This document shows positions 23,576 to 36,582 of a stretch of DNA of 64,000 nt, piece by piece; the stretch's first letter is position 1; every line of letters begins with the position of its first letter. This DNA comes from Monarcha castaneiventris obscurior (taxonomy: Eukaryota > Chordata > Aves > Passeriformes > Monarchidae). Made by a program: the position numbers and the translations under genes. The stretch covers positions 41,934,501 to 41,998,500 of the forward strand of contig JAMPIT010000230.1 in the NCBI GenBank assembly GCA_026261815.1, given 5' to 3'. A model generated the notes under the pieces. That model was not told where the DNA came from, searched no databases, and saw nothing but the letters and a program-made list of their open reading frames with translations.

Positions 23576-26084
23576 TTACCACCTCTTCTGGCAGAGGCAG
23601 GGGGGGGTTTGGCCTGTCTGAAACTGGTATTTCTTTTTTTTTTTTTTCCTAGCATGCTAAAGAGCCAACAGCCAAATGATTTCCCACGTCAGCTTCATCT
23701 GTATTAAAACCTGCAACTGCTATCTTCTGCTCTCTTAGGCAGAATGGGAGCTACAGCCCCAAAAAGCAGAAAAGAAAGTGAGAGGGATTTGAGGGCTTAA
23801 ACTTTAATTTATCCTGAATGATTGATACTCCTGGCCATTTGTAATATTAATTTCATACTGTGTAAGTCCTTAATAGAAGACTTTTTATATTCTATCTTTT
23901 TTTAAAAAAATTTTTCGTTTTAAGAATTATTACTAAACATCTTTCTATTGAAAGATGTTTTCTTTCTTTTTTCCATTTTTTTTTTTTTTAAATTTGTGTT
24001 TCCTGTACTTAACAGACTAGAGATGGAGTTGGAATACCCACTTTTTTAACAAAAGCAGATCAGAAAAATCTCTTAGGACTATTAACCTGAAGCGTTTTCA
24101 AAACATTTATCACAAATATGTTTAGGAAGAGCCCCAAACTACTGGGGGAGTGGCTGGAAGAAAATAAATTTCCTTCAGGGTGGGTTGATGAAGCATCCGT
24201 CACAGCTGAGCTTAGCAAGTCAGCCAGTCTGCACAGGAGGGCTGAGCCTGGGATCTGAGGTCAGTAATTCAGCATAATAATACACAAGTAGTTAGAGGTG
24301 GGGCTAGGTCTATGCAAGTGTGTAGGGATTTATTTTCAAGCAGCTAAGTAATTCACCTGACTGCAGCCCTGCCATGTAAATACTTTATGTTAGGCATGGT
24401 TTGACAAACTTGGTCAGCCTGAGTCTCTGATGGCACACAGGGCCAGAAATAATAACATGTTGATTTCTGGTGTAATTCTACTGATGCTGGAAAGATCTAT
24501 TTTAGACGTACCTGAAGCCCTTGTTGAAGAAAAATTCTGGGTTGTCTCTCTAAATTATTCCAAATTTCTTTTATGATGTCTCATTTTTAAATGTACTATC
24601 AATACACTTTAGTATCAAATCTTAAGGCAAAAGGCCAGCTTGTCTTCAGAAAAATCCTGTTAGATTCTTATTCATAGAAAAATATTCCTTAAATTCAGTG
24701 GAAACTTTTGTTATTTAGTCTCATGGACAAATTTAATTTCTAGTAAGTAGCAAAGGAAGAAAATCACAAACAAGTTACATGCTTTTAAAGTGTTAATTAT
24801 TTCCATGCTTATTATTAAAAATAACTGTGTATTATTAAATAGTGAGAAGAAAAATATAATGTTAAAGGTCAGTCCTTTGCTAGCCTGGAGTGTGTGGCAG
24901 ATATAATTGGCTTATGAGGAGCTATTGTTTTTATCTGGGGTTTATTAAAAGTCACTGTGTATCTGCTGGTGCATTTATTCCCTTTAGATGGTTTGTGAGA
25001 AGCTCCCTTTGTGTAGAGAAGTAATAAGAGGGTAATTAGTTCCTATTATTAATTTGTGTGTACCTATGTATTTGTGATCATGTGTTTGTGTGCTGAAAAT
25101 TCATGGCCAGCATAATAGAGTGCATATTGTAATTAATATAATGTATAATGTAAAACGTATCTGCCTGCCTCTCCTACTGCATGGCCATGTGTGCTTCACT
25201 TTCATATTCTTTTGAGCTACAATATCTACAATGCCTTCATCTTCTGGAAGATTCAGGTTTTGAGTTGGGTAAATCAAGTGTTAAAACTAAAGCTGAGCTG
25301 TTGTGGTCGAGGCTTCCAGTATCACAATGAAGCTGGATTTTTTGAGAAGCTTTTAAATAAACATTGAATGCAAGCAACCTTTTCCATCATCTTGGTTGGT
25401 GTTACCATTTGGGACAATTCATGATCTGAAGGTGAAACAGGCTGGCTTTAGGCTGGGAAAACAGTTTCTGGCCAACTCCTAAGAAATGCTGCGATGTTCA
25501 CTGGGCAAAGCAGCCTGAATGTTATTGTTGAGCCACTGCTGCTAAACTGGGCCCATCTGGCAGTGTAACAAAGGAAAATTTAGCCTGATGCTTTAAATTT
25601 TATCAAGTACATAGTCACTGGCTCAGTTTTTTGGGTGCTTCTCTGACCAGAGACTTTTATTACAGAATTGGTTAAGTCACCCTTAAGTGAGTTTGAGATC
25701 AGGTGAACTGCATTGCCATGAAGATCCAAATGACAGGGTTTGAAAGATAGGTTATTTAAACGAGACAAAACCCTGTTGATTAAAATATCAATCTTGTGTG
25801 TGGAGTGCAGAATGGATTTTGAGTTTTGATTTTGCTTTAACTGCATTGGCCTGCTCCTGAAGCAATTTGTTAGCAAGTTCTCATTTACAGTGTCACTACA
25901 CACTTGTGCTTTTGACTTAATAACCTGACTTCTGGTTTGTAGTTGCTTGCTATGTCTGCAGGACTCTTGTCAAAATCGGTATTAACTTGCTCTAGCCATT
26001 GAAGTGAGAGATCAAACAGTATTTATCAAGACAAAATGGACAAAGTTCTAAGAAACCTAGTCTGAACTCCTCTTGGACCCTGTT
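23576..26084. other. Intergenic, AT-rich, no gene recognised
   Basis: It begins with poly(T) runs near 23633-23648 and 23974-23990. The interval at about 24760-25160 is AT-rich, with many TTATTA, TAATTA and ATAATG words and no repeat-family signature; it has the look of conserved non-coding sequence, but that cannot be judged without alignment. No exon or RNA gene identified. Confidence 0.6.
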
Positions 26085-26150
26085 TTGAGCAAGGGGTTGA
26101 ACTTGAGACATCCTGAGCTGTCCTTTCAGCCTGAACAGTCTTACTTTAAA
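26085..26150 (+). mobile_element. Short, ancient CR1 3'-end remnant
   Basis: TTTTGAGCAAGGGGTTGAAC, then a gap-like stretch, then CTGTCCTTTCAGCCTGAACA resemble the CR1 terminal segment in which 'GAGCAGGGGGTTGGACTAGA' is followed by 'GTCCCTTCCAACCTGA'. It is only about 65 bp and strongly diverged, and the terminal octamers are lost. Confidence 0.6.
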
Positions 26151-29100
26151 ATACCATGCACTTGTGAGCTAATGGGAACTGTTCTGTAGGGCATGAATGA
26201 GTGGCTGCTAATCTAGACTACATAATCTAAAACTTTAATTTGGGCTAGAGTTCTTAATCCCTCCTTTTCCTTGCAAAAATGATGCAGGGGTTCCACCAAT
26301 GTGACAGAGAGAAATGCTGACTACACCTTCTGTTTCTAGCCTGAAACCTATTCCTGTTTCCCCAGAGCACCAGACTGTTTTCTTTGGCTTTATAGGAATT
26401 TGAAGAGTTTTCTCTAAACCTCATGCCTTTATGAATATAAAAAAGACGTGAAAGGCCTTCATTTTGACCCTCTAAACTTGGAATCCTTCTGGGGTTTGCA
26501 TAAGACTCAAATTTTTACCCTGTTAAGTTATGCTGAAATAGTTTTCAGTGTGTGGCATTTTTAGTTCCCAGAATACTGCTGCTCATATATTTTGTATTTC
26601 TATAGAGAAATATCATCAAAATTTTCCCCAGAAGAAATCTAGCTTTATTCTTGTTTTGCTACAGGGAAACTGAGTCTGAAGGGTGTTAAATTAGTAGTTC
26701 CAGAAGGTTAATGAGGGTCTTCAGCTTTGGTCTTCTAATTCTCAGATTTGTGCTTTACCCACATTTACTTTCAGGTTTTGTGTCTCACCTTGCATTTCAT
26801 GAACATGTGTTCCTCCTGCTAGAGATTTCTAAGTAGGACCAAATTCCTGCTTTTATTAATTTGTAATTCCTAAAACCATTATTAAGACATTTCCCTGCTG
26901 AATAGGCCAGGGTGAGAATGCAAAGTGGGTAGAGCAAAAATTTCATTTGGAAACACCAATATTATCAGTCTCTGACCATGGCTAGAGAGGTGTCTGGAGA
27001 AGTGAATGTGGAAGCATCATCTCAGGGCCAGGAGCTCCACTGACTCCCAGCACCTTTTTGAAGGGCACCATCTTCTGTGAGAACAGAGCTGACCAAAAGG
27101 AGAGGTTATGGTAGAGTGAACTAAGAATGCAAGTGCCTTGGGCACGTTGTCACTCCTGGGTGTATCTGTAAACTGTATCCTGGGTGGGTTGACTGCAGGT
27201 GGAGATGAGAAACAGCCAATGAATCCCTCCTTGTCCTTAGGCAGATGATGTATTTGAAGATTTCCACAGCTCAAACAGTGCTCCAAGAGGGCAAGCTACT
27301 GCCCTCTCAAGCAAGACAGATCTACATGAAACAAAAAATAATTCTATGTGCTTATTTGAGCAAATTCATTCCACTTTAATTAAGATGATACTGACTATGA
27401 TGTATGGATCTGAGAAATATTTATCACAGATTGTTCAATACTTGACACTTTGATGGCAGTGAACCATTTCAGTGGGGTTTCACTTTTGACCCCCGCCTCC
27501 CCCAGATGCTGCAAATTGGTGCTGTCTTAAGAATTTATGTATGACTTCTTCACACCATGTGAGCTTTGTTACATTGGGAGGTAGAGGAAGGATTCTTGCT
27601 GCTTTCTCAGAGAAATAGTGTTGAGTTGTGTTACCGCACTCAGTGAAAACAACTTGGTAATTTACTGGGAATGAAATGTTGCCATTATAATAAAACATAT
27701 AAATTACAAAAATTAGATTGCTCTGTCAAGAAACTCAGAGATTCAAGTGCCTATTTGAATATATATATATATGCAAATCTAATGGATGCAAGGCTATAAA
27801 TGCAGAAGAGAGGGAATTATTACAGCAGTAGATTTGTGTAGTGATCAATCTATAAAAGTCAAACAGCCAAGGCATTTTTAAAGGAGAATTAGGATATCAT
27901 TAACAGACAAGTAAGTTTTCAGACAAGATAAAAGGAAGATAAACTGTGATATTTGCCAGATAAAAGGAAGATATTTGTTTTCAAATCTTCAGGCCTCTCC
28001 AAAGTTGCTTGAGTAGATTTGCACCTTAAAAAGCAACTCTGTCTGTCTGTCAGAAGGGCCCTCCCAGGTCCCTATAGACAAAATCCAAACTTTTCTTCAC
28101 ATAGCAAACTTCCTTGCTGCGTTTATCACCAGTAGCAGCTGTCAGGATGGAGTTCAGGCTGCTCTTCTTCATTCCCTTGAGTTTCTTACTAGCTTGACTT
28201 GCTGCATCAATTTTTTTTTTTTTTACTTCTCTCAATTTTGAGGCACACAAGCAGAGACACCTGTTCTAAAGAACACTAAAAAATTCTTCTTTTTGATATT
28301 TTTTTGTGTATGATTTTAGCAGAGGGACTTCACAAACAAAAATTGCAAGTGTGAAAATTGGTAGCAGAGATTGAAAGCACAATGAAGGTCCTGTGTGAAA
28401 TCAGAACAAGTTCTTGTGGATGATCTGGAAAAGGAAAATCTGAAAAGAATCTATTTCTAAAAGTCAATTTTGTGAAAGATGCAGGGCAGGATGAAGAGAA
28501 GATTGCTTTGAGGAAATAGGACATTTGACTTTAGGAATCCATAAGCCATCACATTTTAATAAAAGGTACCTGGCATATGTGTATATTCTTATATTGACTA
28601 ACACAAGCCAGAGTTTTAATGTATGTAAGACTGAAGCAGTAAAGGCCAGTATATGCTAAGTCATAGAAGGTGAATTGAAGAACCAGCCCTGGCAGTCAAT
28701 GACACACGTTTGATCACAAGCAAATGCATCAATAACCAATTACAATTTGCAATCCCCGTGCTGCAAAAGCCCATGCATCACATCCCTGTGCTAGAGTACA
28801 GGCAAGAATATGCTGGGGCACCTACTGGCTTCTCAGTACTACTTGGGGGAAATAAGCATATTATGGAGTATTGTTTTGTTAGTTTGCTCTAAATAAAAAT
28901 GTTGCTCTAGTGTGAAAGCAGTCATGGGAAAGTACACCATCACAAGGAGTGCTGCAGTGAGTTCCACAGTGAGCACAAAGCACTTGGAAATCCACTGTGT
29001 GAAGCATGAATGCTAACAGGAGCATGTACAATAGTAGGGATGCAAGGATGTCCTGTGGGCTGGCCAGAAAGCTCTGGGCATTTTAAATTTTGCTTTTCAT

Positions 29101-29280
29101 AGTGGTGGGACACATTGTCCTTTTATCTGAATTTATTCCTGAGCCTCTTATCACGTGTTCTGGTACATGTACAACCAACTTGCTGTGATGTGACATGCTT
29201 TGGAAATTCTTCTCAAGAATCACAGAAATGCAAAACAGAAAGGTTATTCTTCTGAGTTCTTGCAGAGTCCTTGCTCTGTG

Positions 29281-29325
29281 AATATATACATATATATATA
29301 TATGTGTCTGTGGGTATATATATCT
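29281..29325. repeat. Imperfect (TA)n microsatellite
   Basis: ATATATACATATATATATAT followed by a TGTGTCTGTGGG interruption and a further TATATATAT run. It is simple-sequence DNA with no associated element. A shorter (TA) run lies at 27760-27773. Confidence 0.9.
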
Positions 29326-32300
29326 CTATTTCATTCATGTGGAAATAAGGTTGTCATTCATATATAAGGATGAGGACCTCAATGATGCCTAAAGGTTCAG
29401 AAAGTATAAATCATCTTGCCCTACTGAACAGCAGATCATTACCATTCCTGTTCAGTGTTAGAAACCTGGCCAGATCTGTGTCCAAAGACACCCATGCTGC
29501 CTCCCTTTGCTAGTTATGCATTTCCCCAGACAACTCTAGTTTAGAAATGCTGGCCAAAGCAGGGTTAGAGTAAATGTTGGTTTGAGGAAAGTCAGTGTTT
29601 TTAGGAGATGACATTAATAAATCACTGTCATGTTCAAGTCCACAGTTCAGCTAGGCCGTTTTGTCAGTATTAGGGAAAACTATGGTCAAGCTTCCCAGCC
29701 TGAATTTAAATACAGGGTAACACAAAAAGAATCAGCTTTGGATACGATCTGGAAAAGTGGAGGTATTAGTTCTCTTGTTAAGCACTGTAATACTACTGCA
29801 ATATTTGCACACTTACAAGTATCAATAAATTAACTTCCCAGCACCATATGAGACAGGGAAGTCCCTTCATTCCCCAGAACAAAGGAAAGTTGATGATGTA
29901 TTTTCCTCCTTAACCGTACTGTGGCACAGGATGAGGTGCAAGCTGTCTGGGCCACTGCAATGAGGATATGGGATTCTGCAAGCTGGCTGGGCAGAATTTA
30001 CTCTGGGTCATTGCTGTCACCTCTGATGTGGCCTGTGTCTGACTTCTGTCTTCTTTCAAGACAGTTTGCAGAAATGCACACAGCCTTTTCTCTCTGGCTG
30101 CACTTTTTCTGGCTGATGTGTTGAATTTTAAACAAGCTATCCAGCTCTTCCTTCAGTTTACTGCGGAGGGAGTATTTGCTGCTCGACTATTGATGTGTTA
30201 TTCTTAAAATGGAATAGAAATAATTACAGTATCCAGTATTTCAAAATACATGCTGTCTAGCATGGCCTGTGAGGCACTTCCTTATTCTCAACAGAGAAAA
30301 AGCAAACCTCTGATTGTAGTTCAGTGCATTTAATGCAGGCACATCTCTTTCTCAGGAGAAGTTTCTATGTGGCACCTGAGGGTTAGAGAAAGAAAAGAGG
30401 AAATTATTGGAAAGACTCCTGCTGCATCCTTGTTTTCTTTCTTTCTTTCCCTCCCCAAATGTTTGAAGAATTAGTATCATGGTTAATGGCCAGGCCCTTT
30501 GATCTCTAATTAGAGAGAGTGGTCAAAATGAGGGGGAAGATTTCCTGAAAAACAAAACTAACCTAAGTCAGGACTTCTTTAAGCCACGAGCTGTTTTTCC
30601 TGTACCATGTATCTTGGTCCATCACTATACCTTGGAGAGACTAGATTTCTTTAAAATCCCACTTCATCCTTCTTATTCTAGCCATACAGACAGTATAGTC
30701 TAATCTAAACTGCTCTGTGAAGCCTCCATTGCTGCCATCGGTACAGGTTGAGTTGCACTGGGGCAGGATCTGCCCCATGGCTGCAGGGATGTAGAAGAAA
30801 GATTGCAGGATGCTCGTCTGCAATACACAGATCTCCCATGGGCACTGCCTGTATCCTGGTCTTTGTCTGGATGCTGAGCTCAGGGCTAAGATATGGGCTG
30901 CTTGTGATGAAACATCCAAGGTCATGCACAGCAAAGCAAGCAGTGCAGATTTTGAAATGCAACATTGACCATGCAGAGGGACAAAACTGCCAAGGAACAC
31001 GATAGCATGAATTAAGTGTTAGCTCCTGATGCTGGAGAGTGATGGTCTGCAGGGAGCTTGCCCAGCTCAAGGGGCTGAGCATGTGATGCTTCTGGCACAG
31101 GACTGGGGGATTTTCCCAGAGGGAAAGGAGGCAGCACAGAAGTCCCTCTGAATTTTTTTTCCTCCCTTAGGTCGCTTAGGTGGCTACAGAACCACCTCTT
31201 CTTGTTCTATTTGCATTTAAGCAGATGAGATCCATAATTATTCTCTTGGGTATTGCATAAATACTCACGTAGCGGCACTATCCCTCATGTGTGGAGCAAT
31301 ATTGGCTGTGCCTGCAACTGGTCAGCTGGGTGGAAAATAAAGAAGTCAGCATCAGGTGGAAATGGATGGAAACTGGGAATTAGGGGGAAAAAAGCCTCTG
31401 AAAGCCTGGAAAAGCCTTTGAGAAGTGCTGGTGTGTTTGGCATTACATGGCACTGGCCACATCAGTGCTCTGTGTGAAGCACTTGCTTGTGACAGCCTGG
31501 CTTTCCAGGGGTTTTTCATAGTCCCATAAAGGACATAGGCTTCTTGTTAGCTAACAAAACATGCTGTGTAGTTTAATTAGCTCCCTGGGAAGGGAAAATC
31601 CCCATGGATTTAAATTATGAGAAGACTTGGGGATTTAAAGAAACTCTGCAAACACAAACCGTGTTTTTGGCTGGTCTCCTGACTTCCAGTTGCAGAGGAT
31701 TTTTTTTGTCCCTCTTACTGGCACTCTGTGCTGTCTCCCTGTGTTTTGCAATGTAAAGAAAGCAATGCTTTTACCTAATGTGGGGTTTTTTCTTTTTTTA
31801 ATCAGCATTCTTGACTGAAGTTAGCAGAAGCCTCCACCTTTCTGCCCCACTGCCTTCGATTTGTGTATTGAGGAGGAGGCTGCTACCCTGCTGCCTGGCA
31901 TGTCACTCATGAAGCTCTGTGCTGATCTTCCTCCATGGGAACCCTTTCCTGAGAATCCCACTCAATTCTTGAACATCTGGCAAGAGATTATGGTTAACTG
32001 CTTTTTCAGCAGCTAAATCCAAAGTTGCCTGCCCCAAGGGACTCAGAAAAAGGAGAGAGCATCTGTTAATTTGTCTTGGGCTGTATTCCTGCTCCTTTAT
32101 GGCAATCTGTTTCTTAATTATGAAGTGCTGTAACAAATACCTCCCCACACAGCATAGGAACCAAAGAGAGATGTGTCCATCCCCATCATCCTCTTGCTTT
32201 TGCAGTTTGTGTCTTCAGTCTTGGATTTTCTGTGTTGCTCCTTATAATCTGACCTCTGCCTTAGGGAAAGCCTCAGAAGGTGTCTTATTTTCTGATCAAG

Positions 32301-35300
32301 GGTTAAAAGTTGATTTCTTGGGGCATTCACTAATGCAGACGCCTGGCTACAGTTCCACATTGCTTGTCTTTGAAATAGTTAATATCTATTAATCAGTTAG
32401 TATCTGGTTGCCTACTCCAAAAAGAACATTTATGTATGGACTGAAAAAAAATTAATATTTCTGTAGAAACCCACATAAAACTAGCATAGGATGAATTTTA
32501 GAAATAGTTGCTGTGGTAATGGTAGAAAACCTGATTTTGGGTAGTTTCCAGATCACTAAGGGGGAATGGGTTTTCACAATTCCAATGCTGTAAATTAACA
32601 TCTGTGAATGGGGAGGTGCTAAACAACAAAAAGTCCTATTGGAGCCCTATTCAAGGGGCTTCCCACTGCAGATAGAGGCTGAAGACCTCTCATCCCTGAA
32701 GAATTTCTTCTGGCAGAGAAGACCATCAGCGAGACAGGCATCAGTCCATTTAAATGCTGGGCAAATCATTGATTCTTGAATATGGCTTTCCCTGTCACAC
32801 GGGTCAAGTAATTTCATTTTCCTTATTAATGAATGACTGAATTTTTGACTGAATTCAATTATCTCTTTCCTGAAAAGCTAAAGGCTTTGCACAGCACATT
32901 TCAAGCCACCTTATTCCATTGATCATTGTAGGGAGAAACTTTCTCTTTCCTTTTAATCTTTCTTTGGGATTAATCTTGTTGTCATGAATATATTCTTTTC
33001 AAATTTACCTGATAGTTTGGGTTCACCCGTAAATGTATGTGTGTCTTTCTTTGTCAGTCCAAGAGGATTCTTGCCAAATCGGGTTCACAAAGTTCTGGAA
33101 ACAGTTTCTAGATTGAATTGCATTCATCTTAATTTTTCAGGTACAATTTACTAGTTCAAAAATTATTATTTTCTGAACTTTTGCCAATTAATAAAAATTC
33201 TTTGAAATGTATGCAGAAGCAGTAAACATCCTGTTTTACAGCCTCCTTCATTGGTATGTATTGAAATGTTTGCAGCTTATTTCAGCATGGGTGTTCCTTC
33301 TGTCCTGTCCCAGACATGCCTTTGCCATCTTCATAGGTGCATTATTTCCCACCTGCTTCACAACTTTGCTGGCCCCTTCAAGTCAGATGCTCTGTGATGG
33401 CAAAGAGCATGGGAGTCCTCCCCTCCCAGTGCAGGGAAGGTTCTGTGGCACTGGCAGCCGGAGCTGGGCTTTGAGGCAGTGAAACAGCCTGGGGAAGGTA
33501 CAGCATGAGAGCACTTTATGGCTGCACAGTTCCCCAGTCCTTGCAAGCACCTGGGCATTTAGCCCTGGGTTTACCTTTAAACACAAACCCTGTAGTGTTT
33601 TTGCTCATCATGACCAGATTTAAGTGGGTACCTCTAGGTGACCAGACTGCCCACCATATGAATTGTAACATCCCCACAGGACAGTGATGCTTGGGGCTGC
33701 TGTTAAACACTGAATTAAACTCAGAGCAGCTTTGGAGAAGATCAAAACTTGCAAATTTTTACCCCCTGCCATGCTCACTTCTCTGATCTTTCTTTCTCGT
33801 TCTCTGACTTAATACAGGAGACAATTGTGTTCTTTTTGAGCTTGTGCTGTGGAAAAAGCAGTCAAGTTTTCTGTCCGCATGTCATGTGAAAGAAGCACCC
33901 TGCTCTTTCAGGAGGAGAGTGACAAACACTGCTGTCATGTCCTCCATGCCACCTCACCAAGGCAAACTCTGTCCTTTAATCTAGGACTAAGTGGTAAATT
34001 GAAGCAGAGGGCCATGAAGCAAGTTCACAAATTAGTCTGCTTTAAAAGGTTGTGCTTTACATATTTGAAGATAATTGAACCATCGTGACTAATTCACGGA
34101 ATGATTCCATGTTGACAGAAAAAGAGCCATCCATTCTTCTAAGATTAAACATCAGGAAGGTCTACTTTTTTTTTATCCCCTTCTTTCTATCCTAATGGAT
34201 GTGATCATGAAACATGTATTTATTCCTTCTTTTACATAAAGGAGTCTTTCTCAATTCTGCGCTATAAAGTCATGAATAAGGCAATGGACATCGAGAAGAG
34301 GCTTATTGTTGTTTATGTGTCTCTGTATGAGATGTCAAGGTCATCTTTCCTATTCTATCCCAGCCTTGTTCAGCAATGAAGTAAAAAAAACCCACATGCC
34401 ACGGCTTTTTCTGCTGTGAATAGTGTAGCAATCATATTTGCAGGGAGAAGCCTTCTGTTATTCATACATTGGCTGCATCAAATTGATGGCAATTCTCTTG
34501 TAGATGAATATCTGTCTTGCACATGTCCCTTTCCATTACAGTAGGCAACAGATGGCTGTGCTGCAATGGGGCTCTGTATGGAATACCTTGATGCCCACAG
34601 TTATTCCCAGAGAATTTCTTTCGGGTTCCTTATTAGCCATTCTGTGCAGGTGCAAACATGAATACTGAAAAAGATTTGATAATTCCTATAAAAGCATCCT
34701 GCTGTAAAAAAAAGAAATCATTCTCTCATCCCTCTTTAATGCCTCTCTATAGGCTGATCCTTAGATGTGATACAGTGCCTTCAATACCATGAAAATCAGT
34801 GGAAAATTGGAAAGAGGAAAGGAAGCAAAACAGCAAGAACCTCAAGCTTCTGCGCCTTGAAGGGTAAACAAGCAGTTTCACTAGTAATCAGTGGTATTAG
34901 ACAAGCAGTGCATGATATAAGACATCAGTGACTTTCATTCCTGTCTTATTTTTAAGCATTCTATCATGTCTTAGGACTGTATGTTCAGCTATATTAACTG
35001 ACTGAAATGCAAATTAGTAGTGGAAAAACAGTTTTGTCTTTGTTTGCTGATTTATTGGGTTGATAAAGTACAAGTCCTATCCTCTCTCACCTCTTGGTTT
35101 ACTTCAAGTTTGCTAATGCTCTTGAACCAGTTGTATCTGTGAAATAGATGTTCCGTTGTATTGAGTGGAATTTTACAGACCTGGGCACTAGATCAGGAAA
35201 GCAAAAAAGCCAGAAAATTCCTCACATCATCTTTTCCTGTACCCGGCATTTCTCAGAGACTTTTTTTTAAAAATTTTTTAAAAATCCATTAATATCTCAT

Positions 35301-36556
35301 CAATCTTTGTTGCATCTCTCAAGGCTCTGCATTATAATATATCTGATGTTCTCATATCTTTTCACTTCCACCTATTCCAATTGATGTTTCCTTCAGCTGT
35401 TGCTTTTAATATTTATTCTTCTCCTCAGTCTAGCTACTGTTTTTTCAGCTCTAACACCTTTTCTTCTTCCAAGCCAAGGCTTGTCTGATCTCCCTCACTG
35501 CAATTCTCTCCACGATTTCCTCTATCATCCTCCAAAACAGGTATCTTCATCTCCTTCCTCTGTGCCTGGTTTGAGGTCCCCTGTCCAGGCTCCTGGCACC
35601 TCTTGCAATGCCACCCCACTGTCTGTAGCTTAGATGAGTGGCAGAGCTTGTGCACACCATGCTTCTCTTTGATCTTCAAAACCACCAAGGCATCTTGCTG
35701 CAAATCCCTTAGGTACCACAACCTGGAAATGCAGCCAGGGCCAGCATCCTGCTCACATAGGCACCGGCAGCCCCACCCAGGATGCACAAGGTTATGGTTA
35801 AGGGACCTGGAGCTGTGTGAGAAAAGAGTTTGGGAATATCTTACATTTGATAAAATTTTGCCAGGAGACCGAACTTCCTCTGAAAGATCCTGCTCATGAG
35901 TGACTGGTTTCTGGGTCTGCCTGTGCATTTTCCTCCCATGTGTAATCAGAAGGCAAGTGAGCTGCCTCTGCATCCCAGCCACGTTTTCTCAGCCCTGTTG
36001 TGCCAATCCCCACTTCCTCTCTTTCAGTGGCTAATTTTAAGAAAGCATGTCTTGCATCCGGACTAAATTTTGCTTTTAATTTTCCAGGTGAACCAGTGCC
36101 ACTGCCTCTCACATTTCTTGTTCAAACTCAAATACTTTCCCTGGTGGCTGCATGGGGCTGCCACCCAGCTGCGGTGCTGCTCACAAGTGCACGTGGGACC
36201 TTTTCCTCCCATTTCCCAGCATGGAAAGGGCCACATGATGAACATAAAGCCCTACTGTGAACCAGGGGTTGTGGTGCGACCTGATTTCCACCAGTGCTGC
36301 CCTCCCAACCACCCCAAGACGGCCTGCTGTCTCCCCTTTTTCTGAGCAGTGTTTCTCTTTCTGTGATGTGGAACCTGCTCATCAGCCTGTGCAACCTGAC
36401 TGCTGTTAAAGCTGCAGGGAGCTGTGCTGATTTACACCTCCCAAGGAGCCAGCCTGTCCTGCTGCTGCATTATTTTAAATGATGAAAACATCAGAAGTGC
36501 TTGACTTTCCCTAATCAGAACTGCCATAATTTTCTGTGGTGATGTGATATCACTTC

Positions 36557-36582
36557 TAATTAATTCATTAATTAATTAATCA
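36557..36582. repeat. TAATTA/ATTAATTA cluster
   Basis: CTAATTAATTCATTAATTAA and its continuation hold several overlapping TAATTA cores. This is simple AT-rich sequence that also matches homeodomain-binding cores. The sequence alone does not separate chance from function. Confidence 0.7.

Noticed and set aside
35434..35982. 182-codon minus-strand open frame
   Set aside because: No recognisable domain, no splice framework and a mixed, unstructured composition; length alone is within what a 64-kb window can give by chance.
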